From NCBI RefSeq assembly GCF_050529585.1, contig NZ_CP172882.1, positions 124,001-188,000 of the forward strand: 64,000 nucleotides of DNA. The letters run 5' to 3'. Source of the stretch: Enterococcus_D sp050529585. Lineage in GTDB: Bacteria; Bacillota; Bacilli; Lactobacillales; Enterococcaceae. This document shows, piece after piece, positions 9,452-21,935 of this stretch. The translations under genes were made by a program, and so were the position numbers. The notes beneath the pieces were generated by a model. The model saw only the letters and a program-made list of their open reading frames with translations, did no database searches and had not been told where the DNA came from. Numbering within the stretch: the first letter of the stretch is position 1; each line of letters begins with the position of its first letter.

Positions 9452-10945
9452 GTGACAGAGGAACGACAAATACAAGAAGAATTAAATGATCAAATGCTGG
9501 TTCGCCGTGAAAAAATGGACAAATTACGGGAAGAAGGTATCGATCCTTTTGGGAAGCGATTTGACCGCACCCATAATTCTGCCGAGTTACATGAGCTGTT
9601 TGATCAACGTACCAAAGAAGAATTAGCTGAAATGCATCTTTCTGCCAGTATAGCAGGTAGAATTGTAACCAAACGCGGAAAAGGGAAAGCAGGATTTGCC
9701 CATCTGCAAGACCGCGAAGGCCAGATTCAAATTTATGTCCGCAAAGATCAAGTGGGTGATGAACCATATGACGTTTTTAAGCATGCAGATTTAGGTGATT
9801 TTTTTGGTGTATCAGGTGAAATTATGAAAACTGATACTGGTGAAGTAACTGTTAAAGCCAAAGAAATCGTGATTTTATCTAAAGCCTTGCGTCCTTTACC
9901 AGATAAATACCATGGGTTGACAAATATCGAACAACGTTATCGTCAACGTTATCTTGATTTGATCAGCAACAAAGAAAGTTTTGATCGCTTTATGAAACGG
10001 AGTCTGATCATTAGTGAAATTCGCCGTTATTTAGATAGCCATGGATATATTGAAGTCGAAACACCAGTCTTGCATAACCAAGCAGGCGGTGCGGCGGCAC
10101 GTCCATTTATTACACATCATAACGCATTAGATATTGATCTGTACTTGCGGATTGCGCTGGAGTTGCATTTAAAACGCTTGATTGTCGGTGGGATGGAAAA
10201 AGTCTATGAAATTGGCCGTGTTTTCAGAAATGAAGGAATCGATACAACCCACAATCCTGAGTTTACGATGTTAGAAGCTTACACAGCTTATACGGACTTC
10301 AAAGATGTGATGGATTTAACCGAAGGAATCATTCGCCATGCTGCAGAAAAAGTGTTGCAAACAGCGACGATTCAATATGATGGGCAAACAGTTGATTTAG
10401 CCAGCGATTTTGCCCGTATTCATATGGTAGATGCCATTAAGAACGAAACGGGTGTCGATTTCTGGCAGCCAATGAGTGTGGAAGAAGCGCGCCAATTGGC
10501 TCAAAAACATCATGTTGAAATCACTGATGCTATGTCCGTCGGCCATATCATCAATGAATTCTTTGAAACATTCGTGGAAGAAACGTTGCAACAACCAACG
10601 TTTGTCTTTGGGCACCCGGTGGAAGTATCACCATTAGCGAAGAAAAATCCAGAAGACGGTCGCTTTACGGATCGTTTCGAACTATTTATCGTTGGAAGAG
10701 AGTTTGCTAACGCATTTACAGAGTTGAATGATCCAATCGATCAACGAGAACGTTTTGAAGCACAAGAAAAAGAACGTGAAGCAGGAAACGATGAAGCGCA
10801 TGGCGTGGATGAAGATTTCCTAGAAGCATTAGAATACGGCATGCCGCCAACAGGTGGATTAGGAATCGGTATCGATCGCTTAGTCATGCTGTTGACAGAT
10901 GCCCAATCAATTCGAGATGTCTTGTTATTCCCAACCATGAGATAA
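9452..10945 (+). CDS. lysS: Lysyl-tRNA synthetase, class II
   Basis: 497 residues. An N-terminal OB fold (about 60-165: IAGRIVTKRGKGKAGFAHL) precedes the class II core with motif 2 (EIGRVFRNEGIDTTHNPEF) and motif 3 (PTGGLGIGIDRLVMLL). It charges tRNA-Lys; a tRNA-Lys gene lies at 16684. Start GTG 9452 follows GGAGGA. Unlike leuS in this window it has no T-box leader. It ends at a strong terminator just before the rRNA operon. Confidence 0.97.
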   Translation: MTEERQIQEELNDQMLVRREKMDKLREEGIDPFGKRFDRTHNSAELHELFDQRTKEELAEMHLSASIAGRIVTKRGKGKAGFAHLQDREGQIQIYVRKDQVGDEPYDVFKHADLGDFFGVSGEIMKTDTGEVTVKAKEIVILSKALRPLPDKYHGLTNIEQRYRQRYLDLISNKESFDRFMKRSLIISEIRRYLDSHGYIEVETPVLHNQAGGAAARPFITHHNALDIDLYLRIALELHLKRLIVGGMEKVYEIGRVFRNEGIDTTHNPEFTMLEAYTAYTDFKDVMDLTEGIIRHAAEKVLQTATIQYDGQTVDLASDFARIHMVDAIKNETGVDFWQPMSVEEARQLAQKHHVEITDAMSVGHIINEFFETFVEETLQQPTFVFGHPVEVSPLAKKNPEDGRFTDRFELFIVGREFANAFTELNDPIDQRERFEAQEKEREAGNDEAHGVDEDFLEALEYGMPPTGGLGIGIDRLVMLLTDAQSIRDVLLFPTMR

Positions 10946-10951
10946 TCATGT

Positions 10952-10990
10952 AAAAAACCGTTGCCTCGTTTCAGGAGGAACGGTTTTTTT
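10952..10990 (+). terminator. Terminator after lysS
   Basis: AAAAAACCGTTGCCTC pairs imperfectly with GGAGGAACGGTTTTTT. Confidence 0.88.
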
Positions 10991-11209
10991 CTTTGGTTAA
11001 AAAACAGCGATCGCAGAACGCATTTTAAGAGGAAAGCAAAAGAAAACGGATGAATGGCGAACGATATATAGCATTTAATAGCCATTGAACGGCTTTTGAA
11101 AATATTGAAAAAATAAATAGAAAATGATTGACCGATAGGCGTTTAGTTGGTATATTATTACATGTGCCAAATGACCTGAGAGGTCAAAAAAACTTTTTGA
11201 AAAAAAGGG

Positions 11210-11238
11210 TTGACGCACAAGAATACAAATGATATTAT
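11210..11238 (+). promoter_or_regulatory. rRNA operon promoter 1
   Basis: TTGACG, 17 bases, TATTAT. It is the first of three tandem promoter-like sites upstream of 16S. Confidence 0.7.
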
Positions 11239-11305
11239 AACGAAGTCGCAAAAATAAAACGATTAACGGTTGTTGATATGACAACAAATTAATTGAAAAA
11301 AGTTG

Positions 11306-11337
11306 TTGACAAATAACAAATCATTTGTTATTATAAT
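11306..11337 (+). promoter_or_regulatory. rRNA operon promoter 2
   Basis: TTGACA, 17 bases, TATTAT (overlapping TATAAT). The repeated 'aagttgctaa' element follows it and also promoter 3. Confidence 0.78.
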
Positions 11338-11404
11338 GAAGTTGCTAAGGCAGCCGCAACGTTGTCGAAAAAACAACGAGCGAAAAAAACTTTTATAAAA
11401 AGTG

Positions 11405-11433
11405 TTGACAATCACTTGTCACTCTGATATGAT
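11405..11433 (+). promoter_or_regulatory. rRNA operon promoter 3
   Basis: TTGACA, 17 bases, TATGAT, nearest to 16S and probably the main start. The leader then carries a CTTTGAAAACTGAACAAA segment of the kind seen in Bacillus rrn leaders. Confidence 0.78.
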
Positions 11434-11570
11434 ATAAAAGTTGCTAACGCAACAACGTAGACCTTTGAAAACTGAACAAAGCAAGCAAACGAACCAATGT
11501 GTAGGACGCTTCATTATATGAAGCAAATACATGCAAGCAATAGCTAGCAAAAGTTAATTTTTATGAGCTT

Positions 11571-11589
11571 AACGATCCTTTGGATCGTT
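11571..11589 (+). other. Hairpin just upstream of 16S rRNA
   Basis: Perfect 8-base arms AACGATCC and GGATCGTT with a three-base loop end about 10 bases before mature 16S. Possibly part of the precursor processing stem region. Confidence 0.5.
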
Positions 11590-11599
11590 CAAACAAATC

Positions 11600-13164
<1,565 letters not shown>

Positions 13165-13234
13165 AATATTTCGGAAGACTACACATCGTTTGCCTTTGTT
13201 CAGTTTTGAGAGGTCTACTCTCAAGTAAATACCC

Positions 13235-13307
13235 GGGGCCTTAGCTCAGCTGGGAGAGCGCCTGCTTTGCACGCAGGAGGTCAGCGGTTCGATCCCGCTA
13301 GGCTCCA
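13235..13307 (+). tRNA. tRNA-Ala(TGC) in the 16S-23S spacer
   Basis: 73 bases with the G3:U70 pair that marks alanine tRNAs; anticodon TGC. CCA is not encoded. Identical to the copy at 17302. Confidence 0.97.
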
Positions 13308-13485
13308 TTAACGACATTGGTCGTTATGTATTGTTCATTGAAAACTGGATATTGAAGAAATCAAAACAAGTAACACACACCGAGTTGAACAAAAAAAGAG
13401 TTTTTTAATAAGTTCAACGCTTATTTTAGTCAAGTAACCTTCTATCGCTAGAAGAAGTGCTTGAAAAACCGACCGTAAGGTCAAA

Positions 13486-16399
<2,914 letters not shown>

Positions 16400-16475
16400 A
16401 GTAAAAGTAAAACTCGGAAAGAGTTTTGATTCTTCAATCCAGTTTTGAGTGAGCAACACTTACTCAATTGAATAG

Positions 16476-16591
16476 TGTGGTGGCGATAGCAAGAAGGATA
16501 CACCTGTAACCATGCCGAACACAGAAGTTAAGCTTCTTAGCGCCGATTGTAGTGAAGGGTTTCCCTTTGTGAGAGTAGGACGTCGCCACGC
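16476..16591 (+). rRNA. 5S ribosomal RNA
   Basis: About 116 bases from TGTGGTGGCGATAGC to GTCGCCACGC, with the loop ACCATGCCGAACACAGAAGTTAAG. A T8 run follows, but tRNA genes continue without a clear separate promoter, so read-through is likely. Confidence 0.95.
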
Positions 16592-16607
16592 GTTTTTTTT
16601 ACCTTAT

Positions 16608-16680
16608 GGGGGTTTAGCTCAGCTGGGAGAGCATCTGCCTTACAAGCAGAGGGTCAGCGGTTCGAACCCGTTAACCCCCA
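16608..16680 (+). tRNA. tRNA-Val(TAC)
   Basis: 73 bases, acceptor GGGGGTT/AACCCCC, anticodon TAC. First gene of the cluster after 5S. Confidence 0.96.
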
Positions 16681-16683
16681 TAT

Positions 16684-16756
16684 GAGCCGTTAGCTCAGTT
16701 GGTAGAGCATCTGACTTTTAATCAGAGGGTCGCAGGTTCGAGCCCTGCACGGCTCA
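16684..16756 (+). tRNA. tRNA-Lys(TTT)
   Basis: 73 bases, acceptor GAGCCGT/ACGGCTC, anticodon TTT. It starts four bases after tRNA-Val. Confidence 0.96.
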
Positions 16757-16770
16757 TAGTAATAACCTAT

Positions 16771-16852
16771 GCGGGTGTGGCGGAATTGGCAGACGCACTA
16801 GATTTAGGATCTAGCGCCTTCGGGCGTGGGGGTTCAAGTCCCTTCACCCGCA
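16771..16852 (+). tRNA. tRNA-Leu(TAG)
   Basis: 82 bases with a variable arm; anticodon stem CTAGA/TCTAG, anticodon TAG. Confidence 0.96.
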
Positions 16853-16860
16853 CTTAAATC

Positions 16861-16933
16861 GCCGGCTTAGCTCAGTTGGTAGAGCATCTGATTTGTAATC
16901 AGAGGGTCGAGGGTTCAAGTCCTTTAGCCGGCA
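16861..16933 (+). tRNA. tRNA-Thr(TGT)
   Basis: 73 bases, acceptor GCCGGCT/AGCCGGC, anticodon TGT. Confidence 0.96.
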
Positions 16934-16944
16934 TCAGGATTTAT

Positions 16945-17016
16945 GCGGAAATAGCTCAGTGGTAGAGCACCACCTTGCCAAGGTGGGGGTCGCGGGTTCG
17001 AACCCCGTTTTCCGCT
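16945..17016 (+). tRNA. tRNA-Gly(GCC)
   Basis: 72 bases, acceptor GCGGAAA/TTTCCGC, anticodon stem CCACC/GGTGG, anticodon GCC. Confidence 0.96.
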
Positions 17017-17033
17017 TTTGCCAACGCAATAAA

Positions 17034-17119
17034 GCCGGGGTGGCGGAACTGGCAGACGCACAGGACTTAAAATCCTGCGGTGAGTGATCACCGTACCGGT
17101 TCGATTCCGGTCCTCGGCA
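17034..17119 (+). tRNA. tRNA-Leu(TAA)
   Basis: 86 bases with a long variable arm; anticodon TAA. Confidence 0.96.
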
Positions 17120-17131
17120 TTTTTATATGAT

Positions 17132-17205
17132 GCGCCCATAGCTCAATTGGATAGAGTGTTTGACTACGGATCAAAAGGTTAGGGGTTCGACTCCTCTTGG
17201 GCGCG
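17132..17205 (+). tRNA. tRNA-Arg(ACG)
   Basis: 74 bases, acceptor GCGCCCA/TGGGCGC, anticodon ACG (wobble A normally deaminated to inosine). Confidence 0.96.
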
Positions 17206-17214
17206 CTTGTTTTA

Positions 17215-17288
17215 CGGGAAGTAGCTCAGCTTGGTAGAGCACTTGGTTTGGGACCAAGGGGTCGCAGGTTCGAATCCTGTCTTCCCGA
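17215..17288 (+). tRNA. tRNA-Pro(TGG)
   Basis: 74 bases, acceptor CGGGAAG/CTTCCCG, anticodon TGG. Confidence 0.96.
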
Positions 17289-17301
17289 TAAATTTTCAAA
17301 A

Positions 17302-17374
17302 GGGGCCTTAGCTCAGCTGGGAGAGCGCCTGCTTTGCACGCAGGAGGTCAGCGGTTCGATCCCGCTAGGCTCCA
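17302..17374 (+). tRNA. tRNA-Ala(TGC), second copy
   Basis: Identical to the spacer tRNA-Ala at 13235; anticodon TGC. Confidence 0.97.
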
Positions 17375-17398
17375 TATCATTTGAATAAATGATTTTTT

Positions 17399-17472
17399 CG
17401 CGGTGTAGCTCAGCTGGCTAGAGCGTCCGGTTCATACCCGGGAGGTCGGGGGTTCGATCCCCTCCGCCGCGA
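17399..17472 (+). tRNA. tRNA-Met(CAT), elongator
   Basis: 74 bases; C1 pairs with G72, so it lacks the initiator mismatch. The body matches the elongator Met tRNA that sits after tRNA-Ala in Bacillus clusters. Confidence 0.88.
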
Positions 17473-17484
17473 TTTTTAGAGCCT

Positions 17485-17558
17485 GGACCTTTAGCTCAGT
17501 TGGTTAGAGCAGACGGCTCATAACCGTCCGGTCGTAGGTTCGAGTCCTACAAGGTCCA
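17485..17558 (+). tRNA. tRNA-Ile2(CAT), lysidine-modified type
   Basis: 74 bases, acceptor GGACCTT/AAGGTCC, anticodon CAT. Its sequence and place, after tRNA-Met and before tRNA-Ser, match the minor tRNA-Ile of B. subtilis, whose C34 is changed to lysidine by TilS (gene at 3180-4568). Gene finders often mislabel it Met. Confidence 0.82.
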
Positions 17559-17584
17559 TCAAGGCAACCTATCAATTTTATGGT

Positions 17585-17674
17585 GGAGGATTACCCAAGT
17601 CCGGCTGAAGGGAACGGTCTTGAAAACCGTCAGGCGGGTAAAACCGTGCAAGGGTTCGAATCCCTTATCCTCCT
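17585..17674 (+). tRNA. tRNA-Ser(TGA), copy 1
   Basis: 90 bases with a long variable arm; anticodon TGA. The base after the acceptor stem is T, whereas serine tRNAs usually have G. First gene of a 244-base block repeated at 18300. Confidence 0.94.
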
Positions 17675-17746
17675 TTTTCTTCAATATTTATATATGCTTG
17701 ATTCGGTTGTGATTGGAAAGAAATTTCCTTCAATACAACTTATTAT

Positions 17747-17820
<74 letters not shown>

Positions 17821-17860
17821 TTGCTTTTGATAATCAAAAGCTATATATAAAAGCTAATAT

Positions 17861-17934
17861 GGTTTGGTAGTTCAGTTGGTTAGAATGCCTGCCTGTCACG
17901 CAGGAGGTCGCGGGTTCGAGTCCCGTCCAGACCG
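17861..17934 (+). tRNA. tRNA-Asp(GTC), copy 1
   Basis: 74 bases, acceptor GGTTTGG/CCAGACC, discriminator G, anticodon GTC. CCA follows directly, possibly by chance, since other tRNAs here do not encode it. Confidence 0.96.
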
Positions 17935-17938
17935 CCAT

Positions 17939-18009
17939 GCGGGTGTAGTTTAGTGGTAAAACTACAGCCTTCCAAGCTGTTATCGCGAGTTCGATTCTCG
18001 TCACCCGCT
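17939..18009 (+). tRNA. tRNA-Gly(TCC), copy 1
   Basis: 71 bases, anticodon TCC. It differs from the copy at 18727 by one base in the region after the anticodon stem. Confidence 0.96.
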
Positions 18010-18025
18010 TAGCTTTTATTTTTAG

Positions 18026-18099
<74 letters not shown>

Positions 18100-18120
18100 T
18101 ATAAATGTATATATACATTT

Positions 18121-18208
18121 GGGGAAGTACTCAAGTGGCTGAAGAGGCGCCCCTGCTAAGGGTGTAGGTCGGGAAACTGGCGCGAGGGTTCAAATCCCTC
18201 CTTCTCCG
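18121..18208 (+). tRNA. tRNA-Ser(GCT)
   Basis: 88 bases with a long variable arm, discriminator G, anticodon GCT. Only copy in the cluster. Confidence 0.95.
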
Positions 18209-18217
18209 TTTTTTTAT

Positions 18218-18289
18218 GGTCCGTTGGTCAAGCGGTTAAGACACCGCCCTTTCACGGCGGTAACACGGGTTCGATTCCCGTACGGATCA
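18218..18289 (+). tRNA. tRNA-Glu(TTC), copy 1
   Basis: 72 bases, anticodon TTC. It differs from the copy at 18902 by one base in the T loop. Confidence 0.96.
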
Positions 18290-18299
18290 TTGTACTTTT

Positions 18300-18389
18300 G
18301 GAGGATTACCCAAGTCCGGCTGAAGGGAACGGTCTTGAAAACCGTCAGGCGGGTAAAACCGTGCAAGGGTTCGAATCCCTTATCCTCCT
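18300..18389 (+). tRNA. tRNA-Ser(TGA), copy 2
   Basis: Identical to copy 1 at 17585, including the unusual T after the acceptor stem. Confidence 0.94.
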
Positions 18390-18461
18390 TTTTCTTCAAT
18401 ATTTATATATGCTTGATTCGGTTGTGATTGGAAAGAAATTTCCTTCAATACAACTTATTAT

Positions 18462-18535
<74 letters not shown>

Positions 18536-18568
18536 TTGCTTTTTTAAGCAAATAAACAGCAATGTTTC

Positions 18569-18642
18569 GGTTTGGTAGTTCAGTTGGTTAGAATGCCTGC
18601 CTGTCACGCAGGAGGTCGCGGGTTCGAGTCCCGTCCAGACCG
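18569..18642 (+). tRNA. tRNA-Asp(GTC), copy 2
   Basis: Same mature sequence as copy 1, but no CCA follows. Confidence 0.96.
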
Positions 18643-18646
18643 TTTT

Positions 18647-18719
18647 GGCTCGGTAGCTCAGTTGGTAGAGCAATGGATTGAAGCTCCATGTGTCGGCAGT
18701 TCGATTCTGTCCCGCGCCA
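18647..18719 (+). tRNA. tRNA-Phe(GAA)
   Basis: 73 bases, anticodon GAA. The acceptor arms GGCTCGG and CCGCGCC leave a T4-C69 mismatch; all other stems pair. Only Phe gene in the cluster. Confidence 0.93.
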
Positions 18720-18726
18720 TAGAAAT

Positions 18727-18797
18727 GCGGGTGTAGTTTAGTGGTAAAACTACAGCCTTCCAAGCTGTTGTCGCGAGTTCGATTCTCGTCACCCGCT
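18727..18797 (+). tRNA. tRNA-Gly(TCC), copy 2
   Basis: 71 bases, anticodon TCC, one base different from copy 1. Confidence 0.96.
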
Positions 18798-18815
18798 TTT
18801 GCATTTTTTTATTAA

Positions 18816-18889
<74 letters not shown>

Positions 18890-18901
18890 TTATCATCATT
18901 T

Positions 18902-18973
18902 GGTCCGTTGGTCAAGCGGTTAAGACACCGCCCTTTCACGGCGGTAACACGGGTTCGAATCCCGTACGGATCA
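18902..18973 (+). tRNA. tRNA-Glu(TTC), copy 2
   Basis: 72 bases, anticodon TTC; last gene of the cluster before the terminator. Confidence 0.96.
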
Positions 18974-18976
18974 TGT

Positions 18977-19002
18977 AAGCATTCTTGTGAGTGCTTTTTT
19001 TT
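18977..19002 (+). terminator. Terminator of the rRNA-tRNA operon
   Basis: AAGCATTC, loop TTGT, GAGTGCTT, then a T-run. Confidence 0.85.
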
Positions 19003-19053
19003 ATTGCCAAAATTGCTTTTTTTGTTTTTTTACAAGTAAAAATTGTCAAAGTC

Positions 19054-19062
19054 TGATATAAT
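19054..19062 (+). promoter_or_regulatory. Extended -10 promoter of metK
   Basis: TGATATAAT fits an extended -10; no good -35 lies 16-18 bases upstream. It starts a leader of about 70 bases carrying the SMK box. Confidence 0.6.
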
Positions 19063-19068
19063 CAGTTC

Positions 19069-19134
19069 GTTGCAAGTTCCCGAAAGGATTCGCAGCTGCG
19101 AAGATGCCTTGTAACCGAATCATATTTAGGGGGA
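19069..19134 (+). promoter_or_regulatory. SMK-box (SAM-III) riboswitch of metK
   Basis: The leader holds the conserved segments AAGTTCCCGAAAGGA, a variable hairpin (TTCGCAGCTGCGAA), GATGCCTTGTAACCGAA and the Shine-Dalgarno AGGGGGAA at 19128-19135. This matches the E. faecalis metK SMK box from memory. When SAM binds, the Shine-Dalgarno pairs with the upstream anti-Shine-Dalgarno and translation of metK stops. No intrinsic terminator is present, as expected for translational control. Confidence 0.9.
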
Positions 19135-19142
19135 ATACAAAA

Positions 19143-20327
19143 ATGACAGAGAAACACTTATTTACTTCAGAATCTGTTTCTGAAGGACATCCAGACAAAG
19201 TTGCTGACCAAATCAGTGATGCGATCTTAGACGCTTTATTGGCGAAGGATCCAATGGCTCGAGTGGCCTGCGAAACGTCTGTGACTACTGGCTTAGTGCT
19301 AGTCTTTGGTGAAATTTCAACAACAGCCTACGTCGATATCCAAAAAATCGTCCGTCAAACGATCAAAGAAATTGGCTATACACGTGCGAAATTTGGTTTT
19401 GATGGCGATACCGTTGCAGTCTTGGTTGCCATTGATGAGCAATCGCCAGATATTGCACAAGGTGTTGATGCTGCTCTAGAAATTCGCGAAGAGGCAGATA
19501 AACAAGATATCGGTGCGGGGGACCAAGGATTGATGTTTGGTTTTGCCGTCGATGAAACGCCAGAATTGATGCCATTGCCAATCGCTTTGAGTCATCGTTT
19601 GGTTCGTCGTTTAGCTGAATTGCGTAAATCTAACGTGTTGCCGTACTTAAGACCTGATGCAAAATCTCAAGTAACTGTTGAATATGATGACAATGATCAA
19701 CCACAACGGGTCGATACAGTCGTTATCAGTACACAACATGATGATGCAGCAGACAATGATACGATTCGCCATGATGTGATCGAAAAAGTGATCAAAGAAG
19801 TGATACCTGCAGATCTTTTAGACGAGCAGACAAAATATTATATTAATCCGACTGGCCGGTTTGTGATCGGTGGCCCTCAAGGGGACGCAGGTCTGACTGG
19901 AAGAAAAATTATCGTTGATACCTATGGGGGTTATGCCCGTCATGGTGGCGGAGCTTTTTCTGGGAAAGATGCCACTAAAGTTGACCGCTCTGCAAGTTAT
20001 GCGGCTCGTTATATTGCTAAAAATATCGTGGCTGCTAAATTGGCACAAAAAGCAGAAGTGCAATTGGCTTATGCCATTGGTGTTGCGCAACCTGTATCGA
20101 TCAGTGTCAATACATTCGGTACTGGAACAGTCAGCAATGAGCGGTTGATCCGTGCTATTCGTGAAAATTTTGACTTACGACCAGCTGGAATTATTGAAAT
20201 GTTAGATTTGCGCCGTCCGATTTACCGTCAGACTGCCGCATACGGACATTTTGGTCGTACAGATATCGATTTGCCTTGGGAACGCACAGATAAAGTAGAT
20301 GCATTGCAAGCAAGTGTGAAAGAATAA
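19143..20327 (+). CDS. metK: S-adenosylmethionine synthetase
   Basis: 394 residues. Seen: EGHPDKVADQISDAILDALL near the N-terminus, the GAGDQGLMFG loop, and GGGAFSGKDATKVDRSA. It makes SAM from methionine and ATP. The start at ATG 19143 lies nine bases after the GGGGG sequestered by the SMK riboswitch; an in-frame upstream start at 19104 lies inside the riboswitch and is rejected. It is a single-gene transcript with its own promoter and a strong terminator. Confidence 0.97.
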   Translation: MTEKHLFTSESVSEGHPDKVADQISDAILDALLAKDPMARVACETSVTTGLVLVFGEISTTAYVDIQKIVRQTIKEIGYTRAKFGFDGDTVAVLVAIDEQSPDIAQGVDAALEIREEADKQDIGAGDQGLMFGFAVDETPELMPLPIALSHRLVRRLAELRKSNVLPYLRPDAKSQVTVEYDDNDQPQRVDTVVISTQHDDAADNDTIRHDVIEKVIKEVIPADLLDEQTKYYINPTGRFVIGGPQGDAGLTGRKIIVDTYGGYARHGGGAFSGKDATKVDRSASYAARYIAKNIVAAKLAQKAEVQLAYAIGVAQPVSISVNTFGTGTVSNERLIRAIRENFDLRPAGIIEMLDLRRPIYRQTAAYGHFGRTDIDLPWERTDKVDALQASVKE

Positions 20328-20373
20328 AGAAGAGACCTCTATTGATTGCATAGCAATAGAGGTCTCTTTTTTT
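20328..20373 (+). terminator. Terminator after metK
   Basis: AGAGACCTCTATTG pairs perfectly with CAATAGAGGTCTCT, then a T-run. Confidence 0.92.
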
Positions 20374-20559
20374 GTGATAAATGAGATAAAATGACTGTAT
20401 CGTTTCCTGCCGATTGCGTGTATCCAATAGGGATGTGGCTAATCTGCCGGGATGAAAGAGAACTGATTCAATATCGGTGCCTCTTGATTGCGTCGGTTTT
20501 GACACGGACAATCCGCAAAGAATCTGTTACAATGTAAAAAAAGAATCGCAGGTGATCAC

Positions 20560-21339
20560 ATGGCTTTTTTACAAGCAAATATTTACTCCAATGTATTGGA
20601 GATGGAAGTGATGGTGGATGTCATTCTTCCGCAGAAAACCCAGAAGACGATCGGTACCGCAACAGAAAATCAGGGAGACAATATCCCAGTCCTTTATTTG
20701 TTGCATGGTATGGGGGGCAATCATAGTGTCTGGCAAAGAAGAACAGCTATCGAACGATATGTCGCTACGTATCAGTTAGCAGTCATCATGCCCTCAACGG
20801 ATTTAGGCTGGTATACCGATACAGTCTATGAGATGAAGTATTGGACATTTATCGCTGAAGAACTACCAAGGATCATCCATGAACTATTTCCTCAGTTGAC
20901 CACAGAAAGGGCTCGGACCTATGCTGCTGGTTTATCCATGGGTGGCTATGGTGCCATGAAGTTGGGCTTGCGAAAACCTGAGCGGTTTGCGGCAGTCGCA
21001 TCTTTATCTGGGGCATTAGCGATGGCCGAAAGTATGGATGGGTTACTGCAACTGCGCAACCAAGCCTATTGGGAAGGAATCTTTGGTCCGTTAAGTGAAT
21101 TTAAAGGATCGGAAAATGATTTGATCCATTTGATCGATTCACTTGAACCAAGTAATGCCCCACGTTTTTATATTAGTTGTGGTACAGAAGACCAGCTTTT
21201 TCCGGCAAGTGAATATGCAGCAGAAAAATTGAGCAAGCGCCAAATTCCAGTCACCTTTGAATCTGGAACGGGCGATCATGATTGGCAATTCTGGGATCAA
21301 TGGATCCAACGTGTTCTTGTCTGGATCCACGAAAAATAG
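20560..21339 (+). CDS. Alpha/beta-hydrolase esterase (tributyrin-esterase/EstA type)
   Basis: 259 residues of the esterase D/putative esterase family. The nucleophile elbow GLSMGGYG (GxSxG) sits near residues 127-134, LYLLHGMGGN is the oxyanion-side motif, and the DHDWQFWDQ segment near the C-terminus supplies the catalytic His. No signal peptide. Homologues in lactic acid bacteria hydrolyse short-chain acyl esters; S-formylglutathione hydrolases share the fold, so the substrate is open. Start ATG 20560 follows AGGTGAT. It converges with ytqB on a shared terminator. Confidence 0.85.
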   Translation: MAFLQANIYSNVLEMEVMVDVILPQKTQKTIGTATENQGDNIPVLYLLHGMGGNHSVWQRRTAIERYVATYQLAVIMPSTDLGWYTDTVYEMKYWTFIAEELPRIIHELFPQLTTERARTYAAGLSMGGYGAMKLGLRKPERFAAVASLSGALAMAESMDGLLQLRNQAYWEGIFGPLSEFKGSENDLIHLIDSLEPSNAPRFYISCGTEDQLFPASEYAAEKLSKRQIPVTFESGTGDHDWQFWDQWIQRVLVWIHEK

Positions 21340-21340
21340 C

Positions 21341-21383
21341 AAAACAGCACTTACTTTCAATTGAAGGTGAGTGCTGTTTTTTT
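21341..21383. terminator. Bidirectional terminator between esterase and ytqB
   Basis: AAAACAGCACTTAC and GTGAGTGCTGTTTT arms with A- and T-runs on the outer sides; it overlaps the last codons of the minus-strand gene. Confidence 0.85.
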
Positions 21384-21935
21384 ACGTTCAATACAATAAA
21401 GGATCGGCGGTTGATTGCGTTGATTGATGAATTGATAGGACATTACATTATACGATTCTTGCGGCAAACTTGCGCAAAACTGCTGGATTGCTGCTAGTTC
21501 GGCTGCACCCCCTTGATGTCCATAATAACAGACGATGATGATTCTGCCCTTAGGGGCTAGACGGGGGAGCAGGGCTTCTAGTGCTTGTTTGGTGGTTTGG
21601 GGCAATGTAATGATTCCTTTATCGCCTCGGGGCAGATAGCCCAGGTTGAAAATAGCTGCCTGAATCGGACCATCTACATAATCAGCTACATGTTCGTGTC
21701 CGCGATGGATCAAGGATACGTGTGACAGCAACTCTTTTTCAGCTAAACGCTGTCTCGTTGCTGCTAGGGCTTGCTCTTGGATATCAAAAGCGAACACATG
21801 CCCCTTTGGTCCTACCAAAGTTGCCAATAATTCAGTATCAAAACCATTCCCCATGGTAGCATCAACAACTATGTGTCCAGGTTGGACAATTTCTTTCAAT
21901 AAAGTATGGCTATAATGCATGGCTGTTGGCAGCAT
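21357..21935 (-). CDS. Class I SAM-dependent methyltransferase (YtqB-like)
   Basis: 192 residues. SAM motif I is VDATMGNGFDTELLATLVG, preceded by HYSHTLLKEIVQPG, the usual YtqB start; NLGYLPRGDKGI and IIIVCYYGHQGG follow. The family is annotated as rRNA or tRNA methylase-like, and related proteins have been linked to tRNA wobble modification. Start ATG 21935 follows AGGAGA; an in-frame upstream start is rejected. Its first 26 bases overlap the end of ytqA, so the pair is translationally coupled as in Bacillus. Confidence 0.85.
   Translation of the reverse strand: MLPTAMHYSHTLLKEIVQPGHIVVDATMGNGFDTELLATLVGPKGHVFAFDIQEQALAATRQRLAEKELLSHVSLIHRGHEHVADYVDGPIQAAIFNLGYLPRGDKGIITLPQTTKQALEALLPRLAPKGRIIIVCYYGHQGGAAELAAIQQFCASLPQESYNVMSYQFINQRNQPPILYCIERKKTALTFN

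Noticed and set aside
18103..18120. Perfect AT palindrome AAATGTATATATACATTT.
   Set aside because: Short AT-rich spacer between tRNA genes; no promoter or terminator context.
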